A stretch of DNA of 27,884 bases from Phallusia fumigata (Eukaryota > Chordata > Ascidiacea > Phlebobranchia > Ascidiidae). The stretch spans positions 1-27,884 of the forward strand of contig QXVZ01033666.1 of NCBI GenBank assembly GCA_008931825.1, in the 5' to 3' direction. Numbering within the stretch: position 1 is the first letter of the stretch; each line of letters starts with the position of its first letter. Both the position numbers and the translations under genes were made by a program. Of this stretch, positions 1 to 17,916 are shown in pieces. The notes under the pieces are model-generated. The model did no database searches. It was not told where the DNA came from and saw nothing but the letters and a program-made list of their open reading frames with translations.

Positions 1-41
1 ATAAGCGAAACTCTCGACGAACAAAAACTTGTGTCTTTCAG

Positions 42-9121
<9,080 letters not shown>

Positions 9122-9490
9122 AAATTCCCGAAACTCTGACTAACCAAAACCTGTATCAACTTGCTTGCAACTTACATTGATCGGCTTTGTCAAAAAATCA
9201 AGTATATTCACTTTAACTCCACTTTAGTTGTTCTTCAAAATTACCTAATTTCATAAAATCTGCAACATTTTTTTCGCAATAACTTGCCTAACTTCATTCT
9301 TGCTTTACAACCTAATCACAAAAAGTGTTACTGAATTTATACACAAGCCAAAAATAATGTGTTTGTTGCATTTGGCAAAACTCCTCTGATGAAGCGGCAC
9401 TGTTTAGCTTCGTACTGCCCTTCAGTGAATACCTCGATTGTGATGTCATAATACTGTTTTTGTTACAAGTTTTTTTTACAAAGCACATAG

Positions 9491-9678
9491 TTAAAGTGGG
9501 TTTCCTAGCGAGCTTTGTGCAGTCAACCATAGCGCTTGTTACATGCACGACTTTACACGCTTAAAGCGGGTTTTCTGACGAGCTTCGCATAGTCAACTAT
9601 AGCGCTTGTTACATGCACGACTTTGCACGCTTAGCGGATTTCCTAGCGAGCTTCATATAGTCAACCATAGCGCTTGTT
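9491..9678. repeat. 70-bp tandem repeat, about 2.7 copies
   Basis: Units begin at 9491, 9561 and 9631. They share GCGAGCTT, AGTCAAC-ATAGCGCTTGTT and ACATGCACGACTTT. The third unit has lost two bases near its start and stops after GCGCTTGTT. Confidence 0.85.
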
Positions 9679-10505
9679 TTCAAAGAACCATGTAGACTTG
9701 TCGTTTACAGATTTCTGAAATAATTTCACAGCATTGGTGTTTTGTGCGAAAACCAACAGGCCTTGTTTAAAATATGTTGACAACTGGAAGGCGGTGTTGT
9801 TGTAAAACTTCTGCCACCATGAGTTTTGTGTCCATAGTAGTTTAAATCTGTTCATTGTAACATTTCTGTTAAAAAACATACTTTGCCACTCCAATGTAAA
9901 TACTTTAAGTGTTTTCACACAAAGAAAATTGTAACTCATTCCCTATGGTCGCTTGCCCTTTTTTTAAAACTTTTTGAAATGCCTTTTTCGTGGTGTTAGA
10001 AGCATCAAAGTTCATCAGTTTATTCTAATAATTGGTTCTGACAAACTTGTAGTGCTTTGTATTCAACGGTGCATGTAATTTTGACAACTACTGTATTCTA
10101 TTAGCTGCTTCAAATCCAAATACTTAAATATATTAACTGCTGCATCATCTCTGCAAATATGTTCCATGTGTCAGAATTATTTTTTTAATTCTAAAAACTT
10201 GTAATAGGATGTAGAAATTTGGTGTGTAAATTTTTGTTGTTTGTGGGTAAAAAACAGTAATTTTTGTAGCGTCATATAGTTGTCTGTACTTTTGTGTGTG
10301 TCGCTTTGTAGTGTTCCAATCGTACATTTTCATTTCTAGACTAATGCCAACATTACGAATGTTATGTGATTATTCTGTTGTTGCTTGTCAAAAGTAACCA
10401 AGTAATTCCGTTAACATCATAATCCAAATGGAAATAATTACTAGAAAAACAGACCGTGTGTTTTTATAGACAGTGTATTACACAAAAATAACAGATCAGC
10501 AAAAG

Positions 10506-10511
10506 TTTATT
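10506..10511 (-). terminator. Candidate poly(A) signal of the POLDIP3-like gene
   Basis: TTTATT on the plus strand reads AATAAA on the minus strand, about 293 bases downstream of the stop codon at 10804. It is a plausible 3' end; no cDNA evidence is available. Confidence 0.45.
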
Positions 10512-10803
10512 ATTCAAATAAAAAATTTTAGTAGGTCACTCAAACGCAATTATTCCTACATCCCTAAACTAATTTTGTTTCATCACAGAAACTGAATGTG
10601 TTTAAAATATTTAACTTTTTTCCAAGGATGTCAACTTTACATAATGTATTCCTTACTATTTTGTGATGAGAAACAAAAAAAAAACAAGTTGAAATGTCAA
10701 AACATTTTTGGTAAATTTAAATTTTTACACAAATTGTGAAAAAGTTGCGATATGGGGAATTCACCAACATTATTTAGCTGATTTTTTCGACATAGACCTA
10801 TTT

Positions 10804-10945
10804 TCAAATCTTTACGGTAAAAACAACAGGTCTGGTTGATGAACCGGTACTTCCACCCTTGAACAGCGCCCTCTGGAGGGTGTTTGCTTCGATTTCTATG
10901 ATTTCCGAACCTTTTTTCGGGTTGCTTTTGATCTCGGACTGCCAA
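10804..10945 (-). CDS. POLDIP3: POLDIP3 last coding exon
   Basis: The acceptor AATTTAG precedes 10945; the exon starts in phase 2 and ends with TGA at 10806-10804. It encodes WQSEIKSNPKKGSEIIEIEA and NTLQRALFKGGSTGSSTRPV, ending FTVKI. The 'ALFK..G' helix and 'F-KI' end match the conserved POLDIP3 tail. The nearby AG three codons later would give the wrong frame, which fixes the acceptor. Confidence 0.8.
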
Positions 10946-13900
10946 CTAAATTGATTTTCATGAATCAGATTACGGCAGAACCAAACACATGAATTTAAAA
11001 AATGAAATATTTTGCTGCTATGTTGACAGATTTAAAAAAACAGTGTTATTTAGTACCACTGAAGCCAAAATAACGAATTTAAGTTTTTACTGTTTTATTG
11101 TAATTTTCTATGACTAAAAAAATTATAATTTTTTACGCCTGGCATAAAATAATGCGATACTTGATCACTTAACTTTTAGGTAGCTTTAAATTTTGGGTCA
11201 AGCATGGCCTGTGTTACACGACAGAATCATTTTGTTGCATTTATGGTCAGTTCCAACTTACGAGTATTTTACGGCGGGTTGATGAGCTCTTTCCTGCAGT
11301 AACAGCTTCATTCTCATCGGTTGACCTGCATCAGAAAGTTGGAATTAAAACAGAAAAAAAGTTAGAATATCAAGTTTTAAACATCCCAGGCCGTTACGCT
11401 TAACACCACAATCATGGGCGCGACTAGGGGGGAAGGTTTGCCGGCATGTCAGGCCCCATTTTCATCTGCATCTATTTGAACAATGCACCCAATTACACTT
11501 GCTATACCCACTTCTGCACAACGCCGACATATACATGCTCGTAACTAAACAAACTTCATATCATACGTCGAGATACCAGTACAGCAACAAAACATGTCAT
11601 GACTTTGCACTGCAAATGTGAAAATTAAGATTCTTTGACGCAGAGAGCATCTGTTGTCAACACTGAGGCTTACACAATTGTTGTTCTGCGATGTAGTCCG
11701 CACGCATCGATAACACCCAGCACTCCTTCTATTGCTTATGTAAAAAGATGCAGAAATTTTAGTCACTTTTGGCAGTCAATAGAACAGATAGTTCGGAAAT
11801 TCCACAAAGGCCAGAATAGATTGTGGTGAAAAAACATTTCGATTCATGTGTCAGTGGGAATTAAACAGATTTCTACCACATAATAAAGTTTTTATCATTG
11901 ATTTTCAAAGTGTAAGCGTCGAGTTTTCGGTGTAAACGTCAAGTTTTCAGTGTAAACGTGAATGGATGTAGTTGCAGTAGGTTGTAGACAGATACAGAGA
12001 AAGAATTGTGAAAATCTGCCCAAGCGCGCATCAAAGTCTCGAAACAACCTCAGGTTTTTCGATTGGTAGTTTGTTGCTCACTCGTTTTAACTCCTACTAG
12101 TTACGATACTGACCATAACTATATCAATCTAAATGACCAGCTTCAATGTTCGGCAGTTTAAATTCTGACAAAAACGCACACATTTTAACAACACATTTGT
12201 TTGTTTAAATTCGTTGCTTCACCTCAAAAAACTTAACATTACCACTATCTACAATAAAAAGTTTGCAAAGTCTTTCCAGGCATTGACTTTTTTATTTGAT
12301 TTTCACAACACAAAACTCACCGTCCAAATCCCGGTTGTTGTACTTCTGATAAGCTCTGATGGCGTCATCTCGTCGGATGAAAACTATCTCTGCCTTTCCT
12401 GATCCGATTAGTCTCGCCCTCCGTACCGGACCAAGAACACTGAAAAGTTCCTGATGAAAAGCAAGGTAAAATTTGTGTGTGAATGTATGGTACCCATATT
12501 TTGGTGACGAAGATTGGGAAATGTTGATTTTAATCAAAAGTTTGAAAAAAATGTATTTTTTACTTTTTACAAATACCAGCTTTTATTAAAATGAAGAATA
12601 TATTTTTGCTGTGGATAAAAGTCATCATTGGCAAAAAAAGCTTTTTGGGTTTCCAATTGTGTAGCGGAGCTTACTGAGGGGTCGTGGCCCTGCACGGGGT
12701 GAGCTTAGGTGTTGCGAGTACTAAGTGTTACATTTACACAATTTATAATCTGATTTTTGACACAAAACAAATGCTAAACCCAAGTTTAACTGCTGATAAT
12801 CTCGTGTCAGGTAATACATGATAGAAGCAAACAGAAAGCAATAAATATCTCATGCTTGTGACACAGTTGAATATTTTTCTTTTGTTTCATCACTTTAATA
12901 ATTTCATTGTGCTATAAAAGTATGCCAGATTCTAGTCACTAAATTGTTCAGTTGGACAAGAGTTGGGCAAATTAAAATTGCACTATAATAGCATGTATGC
13001 TTTGAATGAATTATCACTTTAAAACCGCAAATTGAATGAGTTCGAACACAAGATTTGGTGATAAACTGGGTTTTTGTTGTGGAAAATATTTTACTTACTA
13101 GGATATCTTCTTCAACAACAACTGGGTGTAAATTTGAAACGATGATTTTAGTTCCCTCGAATGGACTCGACATATCAACCGGAATTTCATTCTCCTGAAC
13201 ATCAAATGTGTGGTGAAAAAAGGTGAATAAAAATAACAGATAAATGTACACAATTCATGGTTTTAAATAGGCTGGCATTTGTGTGTGTATAAAATGTTTT
13301 ACACATAAGTATTGGCTTGTTTCTTCTTATTAAGATCGTCAAAAACAACAGACATTTTATGTTTAACCCAAAACTGGTGCGATTTTCCTCGGAAACTGAA
13401 ACTTACATTTTGAAGAAGTTCTTGTGGAGCTGGCTTCTGTGTAGCGGTGGCATTAATATTCTTGGTTGATATCATCGGTCTTGGATTGGGGGGGGCTAGT
13501 CGCAGCCGTTTCGCTTGTTTTACAACTGGTTTTGGTTTCAGAACCGAGACAGATTGATTTCGTATTACGCTGATTGGTGACGGTGGAGGTTGTCGAGTTT
13601 GTGCGATTGGTCGCTTCCCTTTTGGTGACAAACAAAAAGCATTGTGAATATGCACTTGTACACTGACTGAATAAAGTGAATTTTTGGTGACCTTAACTTG
13701 GTACATGAACTTGTTGGTCCACAGGCTACATACTTTTGTGAGTGATGTCAAAAATATAAAACAGATTGCACATGTACACTTTACAACAAAATTTTGACAA
13801 TGTTCATTTGTAACTGGACATGAAAAAAACATGGTGCCTCTAGTGATTTAATGGTCAGGAGAAAATTAATTAGATCGAAGCACTAATTTGAAATAAAAAT

Positions 13901-16369
13901 CTGACGGGCAGGAATGAAAGGAATTGGTCCTTGTACAGCAATTCACCGAACAGAACATTGAAAACCCTTGTCATCCAATTTCCATTTTAATTACAGTTGA
14001 CCCAGAAAAATACATACTTGTGGGTTTTCCTGTTTGCGTCAGATTCTGCTTATTTGGCTTCGGCTGTTTCTGCCAAAAAACAAATTAAGTTTTATCTTGG
14101 ATATACAGACATGATGAAAAAACAACTACATTGATGATAATTTTGTTTAAACATATTATCATAAAGTTTTCATATTCAGTTCACTATCATTAATTATTTC
14201 ATTACGATCATGTAAATAATTTATAAATTATTGTTGTTAAATATGCTACATATATTTTCTTTTACCACATATATATATGGTTCTAATTTCTGCATTACAT
14301 TTTTTGGGGGCATTTACAACATTAATTTTTTGTGATAGTGCAAAATAAATACACAAAACAATAAATAGCACCTTTATTGCGTCTGGATTTGTCATCGTAA
14401 TTCTTAATCCCTTTCGCTCAGGTTTCTCTGCATTGGGTGCGTTTTGATTTTTCGCTGGGGCTTTTGCAACAAGGGCGGCATCGTTTCGCACCATGATTTT
14501 CATACCAGCTGGCTCTACTGTCACCTTGTTCAGTAACACTCTCTGTCAAAGTGAAAACTTGCAGTTACAGTTCACACATAACAATTGTTTCCTATAATAA
14601 GTCGAACTAGAATACCAGTATTCCACCAAGTCATTCTCTAATATCATGCTAATTATCATAATATCTATGCCAGAAGCATGATTTAAACCCTATAGACAAG
14701 TGGTCGGCAAACTTTTATTTTACCAAGGCCCAAACTCTACATTTAATCTTCATAGGAGACTTACACAGAACAAAACGTTCCGTAAACGCTAACGAGATGA
14801 TTGAGACAAGTTTGTTCCACGACCTTATTGATTTCGGGTACAAATTACTTTGCTATTAATGTGTTCCGGATGTTACCTGTTTCATCACAATTCATTTGTT
14901 ACATGACAATTCTTTTGGGCATGTCAAGTAATTGATGCCTGTTCCATAACAATACAATTATTGACACATAACAATTACTAGTTCCATCAAATAACAAACG
15001 CTTACAGATGGTACATGGTGTACAACTCTCCGTGTTGACTCTGCAACTGCATCGGGATCCAACTCCCATACACCATGCAGCCCAGTTAAGTAAGGTTTGC
15101 CCGGCCCACTGAAAAGTTCTATGTGACCCACATTTGGGTAGCGGCCCCCAGTTTGTCGACCACTGCCATTGACCAACCGGACTACAAACTCTAAACTTCC
15201 GTTTTCAACTTGCGTTTCAGTATAAATTCAACAAGAATGTTTCACCTTTTAACAGGCTAAATAAAAGCTTACATGCTACTGTGACCATAGGCATCGATTT
15301 TTTGGCAAATTTTTTTTCGTGTGGAGTGGCGAAATGATCAAATCCGAGCAGTCTGACACAGGATAAAATTACGCAACGTTCGCCTATTGGTTTGAAGGGA
15401 TATTATACTCTCTGTTAACACTAATGAAAAACAATTGCATCGCTTGCCTCGCAGGTGTTTTGCTGTAAACAAGTCTTCAGAAAATCGTCGTGTCGGTGCA
15501 AGCAACAATACAGGAAATTTCTGGGGTGGCAGTATATAATTTTTATAATGGCTGCCACCTTAGAAATTTCCAGTGGGGTGGCCGCCACCCCTGCCACCCC
15601 AGGAATCAATGCCTATGACTGTGATGCAGAGAACTTTTTTAATAATGCATTGTCTTTTGCAGCATGATGTAGCAGATAGATTTGGCCTAAACATTTGCAG
15701 CTATTTATGGCCTGGGGTTTGCTTTAGTGATATTGTACCAACACAATTTTTTTTACAAAGCAAATTCATTTTTATCCTCCAATGTTTCAAATACAGAAGC
15801 ACAAACACAAATACAGAAAAAGTGCAATGCCAATGATTTAGCCATCATGCTGAAAACCAAACTTGATTGCAAAAGTATTACATTGAAAAACAAGAGTTTA
15901 AAAAAAACTCACCGATCCATTTGTGACAGAAATAAACCCGGTCGGTTTGTGTTTTCGAAAATCTTTTATATTCTCTTCTTTTCTCTTTAACGCGATGGCA
16001 GATGGGTTCCGAATTGTGCGTGATGTTCCAGTTTCTTTTGAATTATTAATTACAAGTGTTTTGATCAGTGGAAATTTGACAACTTTTTTCTTTTCCTTCA
16101 GTGCAGGTTTTGGCTTTGCTGTATTTCCTTGTATTTTAATTCGTGCGTCAAATGATTTTTCCTTCGTTTTGAGCTTCGATAAAGTGTTCAGTTTGTTTCG
16201 TGCATCGAACGCTTTGCGATGACGAGACAGGACAAGTTTGCTCTGCACAGATATTTGATTCAGTTTTGCTCTCGCATCCCGCTCATTCAGTTTTTGCCGA
16301 GCGTCTTTGAACACTCGCTTTCTTGTATTCATTCTTGTATTTTGGTTGCAACTTTTAAATGCCACAGTT
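10804..16369 (-). CDS. POLDIP3: POLDIP3/SKAR-like RRM protein (8 coding exons, first exon not found)
   Basis: POLDIP3 (SKAR) binds spliced mRNA, links the exon-junction and TREX export machinery to S6K1-stimulated translation, and acts mainly in nuclear speckles. Eight minus-strand exons join in phase to about 440 codons: 16369-15913, 14542-14372, 14069-14018, 13618-13407, 13194-13099, 12450-12321, 11325-11262 and 10945-10804. The N-terminal part has basic DAR repeats (KDARQKLNERDARAKLNQ, then FDARNKL and FDARIKI), as in animal POLDIP3. Next come the block AGMKIMV, then a basic Pro-rich linker. An RRM with GTKIIVSNLHPVVVEEDI and ELFSVLGPVRRARLIGSGKA follows, then KYNNRDLDGQPM. The C-terminal tail has IEANTLQRALFKGG. 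Human POLDIP3 is of similar length. The first coding exon, expected to carry the UAP56-binding motif (LDEL-like), was not located. Assignment by motif recall, high confidence. Confidence 0.88.
11262..11325 (-). CDS. POLDIP3: POLDIP3 exon after the RRM
   Basis: The acceptor GATGCAG and donor GTAAGT flank 64 nt, phase 1 to 2. It encodes GQPMRMKLLLQERAHQPAVK and the start of YS, continuing the RRM end 'LDGQPM'. It is too short to appear as an open frame on its own and was recognised by motif and splice sites. Confidence 0.8.
11326..12320 (-). other. POLDIP3 intron
   Basis: This is about 1 kb of AT-rich sequence between the RRM exon and the GQPM exon. It has a short AGTTTTC-GTGTAAACGT duplication near 11910-11960. 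No other feature was supported. Confidence 0.45.
12321..12450 (-). CDS. POLDIP3: POLDIP3 exon: second half of the RRM
   Basis: The acceptor TTTCATCAG and donor GTGAGT flank 130 nt, phase 0 to 1. It encodes ELFSVLGPVRRARLIGSGKA, then EIVFIRRDDAIRAYQKYNNR and DLD. AEIVFIRRDDAI corresponds to the RNP1 strand, which in this family lacks the canonical aromatic pair. Confidence 0.9.
13099..13194 (-). CDS. POLDIP3: POLDIP3 exon: start of the RRM
   Basis: The acceptor GATGTTCAG and donor GTAAGT flank 96 nt, phase 0 to 0. It encodes ENEIPVDMSSPFEGTKIIVS and NLHPVVVEEDIL. IIVSNL is RNP2 of the RRM, and the 'GTK--V-NLHP-V-E-DI' string is diagnostic of POLDIP3. Confidence 0.92.
13250..13336. repeat. Short inverted-repeat element in a POLDIP3 intron
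   Basis: The stretch TTTGTGTGTGTATAAAATG followed by a GTTTTACACATAAG-TTGGCTTGT arm and CTTCTTATTAAG forms an imperfect hairpin. Both its left flank (AATTCATGGTTTTAAATAG) and right arm resemble the element at 16665-16810, so it is a shorter member of the same family. Confidence 0.5.
13407..13618 (-). CDS. POLDIP3: POLDIP3 exon: basic, Pro-rich linker
   Basis: The acceptor CACCAAAAG and donor GTAAGT flank 212 nt, phase 1 to 0. It encodes a low-complexity linker rich in Lys, Pro and Gln (KRPIAQTRQPPPSP, VKQAKRLRLAPPNPRPM). It has no conserved domain; it is placed by phase and neighbours. Confidence 0.7.
14018..14069 (-). CDS. POLDIP3: POLDIP3 micro-exon
   Basis: The acceptor TTTGGCAG and donor GTATGT flank 52 nt, phase 0 to 1. 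It encodes KQPKPNKQNLTQTGKPT. It fits the phases of both neighbours exactly, which is the main support. Confidence 0.65.
14372..14542 (-). CDS. POLDIP3: POLDIP3 exon with AGMKI block
   Basis: The acceptor TTTGACAG and donor GTGCTA flank 171 nt, phase 0 to 0. It encodes RVLLNKVTVEPAGMKIMVRN, then DAALVAKAP and PERKGLRITMTNPDAIK. Vertebrate POLDIP3 has an 'AGMRI-V-N' block in the same place. Confidence 0.75.
14697..15165. repeat. hAT-like non-autonomous element
   Basis: The left end CAAGTGGTCGGCAAACTTTT and the reverse complement of the right end (CAGTGGTCGACAAACTGGGG) form imperfect terminal inverted repeats. They resemble the CAGTGGT-GCAAAC termini of hAT MITEs. The element is about 470 bp, with no transposase. 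An 8-bp target duplication was not clear. It lies in the first visible POLDIP3 intron. Confidence 0.6.
15510..15604. repeat. Nested palindromes, GGGGTGGC/GCCACCCC
   Basis: GGAAATTTCTGGGGTGGCAG is answered about 20 bases later by CTGCCACCTTAGAAATTTCC. This is followed by GGGGTGGCCGCCACCCC and a further GCCACCCC. The GC-rich hairpin stands out in AT-rich surroundings; it is probably a decayed transposon terminus. Confidence 0.6.
15913..16369 (-). CDS. POLDIP3: POLDIP3 exon: DAR repeats
   Basis: The acceptor GTGCTTTAG and donor GTGAGT flank 457 nt, starting in phase 2 and ending in phase 0. It encodes TVAFKSCNQNTRMNTRKRVF followed by KDARQKL, RDARAKL, FDARNKL and FDARIKI repeats and a Lys-rich tail. 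The string before the first DAR also fits the family, implying an upstream coding exon. If that exon does not exist, an internal ATG at codon 13 could serve after trans-splicing. Confidence 0.85.
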
Positions 16370-17662
16370 CTAAAGCACAAAAGCAAGTGCTGTATACAAA
16401 TCTAAAACTTTAACTATCTAACCCTAACTTCACAACCCTAAACTTTTGTTTCAAACAGAAAGGTATACTAGTTACTGTTCTTTCACATTAATTAGGCATA
16501 GTTTTCTATAGGTTTTGATGTAGAAGACAACAAATTCAATTGTTTTTGTTCACTTATAATCCACAAATAGCTTTCAGTAATAAACGATTATTTTACTAAC
16601 AAATTGAGTTCAAAACTTCCTAATTCCTTTAATTATGTACAAAATTCACGGTTCTAAATAGTCTCAATAAAAAGATACGAGTCAGCACTTGTGTGTGAAA
16701 CATTTTCTACCTTTCTACAAACGCTGTTGTCATCATCAGGAATTTGTTGAAACGTAACTAATTATTTTTTTTTTAATGTTTCACAACTACTGGCTCGTAT
16801 CTTCTTATTGATTCTCTTCTGCAAGGTAAAATTCGCTTTCCTGTACCTTGTTTATTCACTTTCATACTTGCCTGATAAAAGTTTCGCCGGAAAGTGATTT
16901 CTATGTAGTTGGCACGTATTTGCGTACTGTTCACTTGGGGCGCTATCATTTATCGTTTTGCGTTCTCGGGAACATCTGTGGTTCAAACCCCGTAAAAAAT
17001 CAACGTAAATAATGTGATTTCGCCTTACGTACCACGAAAAAACAAATGGTCATAATTTCACAAGCCCCTCTTTTCCATGTAGTTAAACCTTATTGCCTCT
17101 TCATGTTGCCAACTCTGTTGAGCTACGATAAGGACATAAAAACTTGAATTGTATTTTATCATGTCTCTAAGACACACTTTTAATTAATATTTCGATATAA
17201 CAATGACATAAAATATTGACACTACTATTACAAGTTTTCTCACATAGATTTCTTTTAACAAATTACGGCTCGATTTGGTGAAGGGCCTCATCACTACCTT
17301 GTTGTTTTATATGCTAAATTTGTTTTGTTCCTTCGAGTCTCAGTTCAGAAATTTAACCACAAGTCAAAATGATTTTGATATAAAGGACAAATAGTGTTAT
17401 TTCAAATCTTGATAAAGGACAAGTAGAGCTGAATAAAGAATTGTCCTTTGAAATAAAGGACGGTTGGCAACCCTATTGCCTGTGCAACAAATTGTTTCCA
17501 GCAAGATCATAAAACAAAATGAAAAAAATGTATTACAGATAAAGACAACCTTGCGAGTATTGAATAGTGCAAGCAACAACAGTGTTCACTTTTTTATCAT
17601 TTCTAAATGTAGCTTTTAAATAGGCTTTAGAAGTTCGTAAAATGTTTTTGTTTGTTTAAGCA
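16370..17662. other. Region upstream of POLDIP3
   Basis: It should hold the first POLDIP3 exon and promoter, but no convincing coding exon ending in phase 2 was found. It contains the MITE at 16665-16810 and a B-box-like GGTTCAAACCCC near 16980. Repeated ATAAAGGACA strings (17380-17460) next to GGTTGGCAACCCT resemble a transposon end. Confidence 0.45.
16665..16810. repeat. MITE with about 38-bp TIRs
   Basis: CAATAAAAAGATACGAGTCA through GAAACATT (16665-16704) is the imperfect reverse complement of AATGTTTCACAACTACTGGC through CTTATTG (16775-16810), with a 4-base indel. The interior carries ACAAACGCTGTTGTCATC. Confidence 0.75.
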
Positions 17663-17916
17663 TCAAGTTGTAGAATTATTTTTTTTATTTAAGGTTTCAT
17701 GAAAATGTGACCAGGCCCCGATAGCTTGCAGAAATGCATCACCAGTTTCTGGAGAGATTTTTAATCCTGATTTGTCTGTGTCAGAACCGTAATACACAAG
17801 TCCATCGTAGGCGTACAAAGTGTGTTCAGGGATGTGCACGTTTTTGCTATTCCACAACCCTGTGTTGACGATTTCATGAACCAGTTTTTGACTGCACAGA
17901 CGAGCATCAGCTTGTC
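17663..17916 (-). CDS. Last exon of the HSF2BP-like candidate
   Basis: The acceptor TTTTTTAG precedes 17916; phase 1 start, TGA at 17665-17663. It encodes ADARLCSQKLVHEIV, NTGLWNSKNVHIPEHTLYAY and ETGDAFLQAIGAWSHFHETL. No domain beyond a helical character is evident. Confidence 0.75.

Larger units (their letters stand above)
9122..10803. other. Convergent intergenic region between ABCC and POLDIP3
   Basis: The two genes end tail to tail here. It contains the 70-bp tandem repeat (9491-9678) and a candidate minus-strand poly(A) signal (10506-10511). No coding region was supported. Confidence 0.55.

Noticed and set aside
14958..15176. 72-codon minus-strand open frame
   Set aside because: It lies within the hAT-like MITE and starts in its terminal repeat.
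15923..16222. 99-codon plus-strand open frame
   Set aside because: It is antisense to the DAR-repeat exon of the POLDIP3-like gene.
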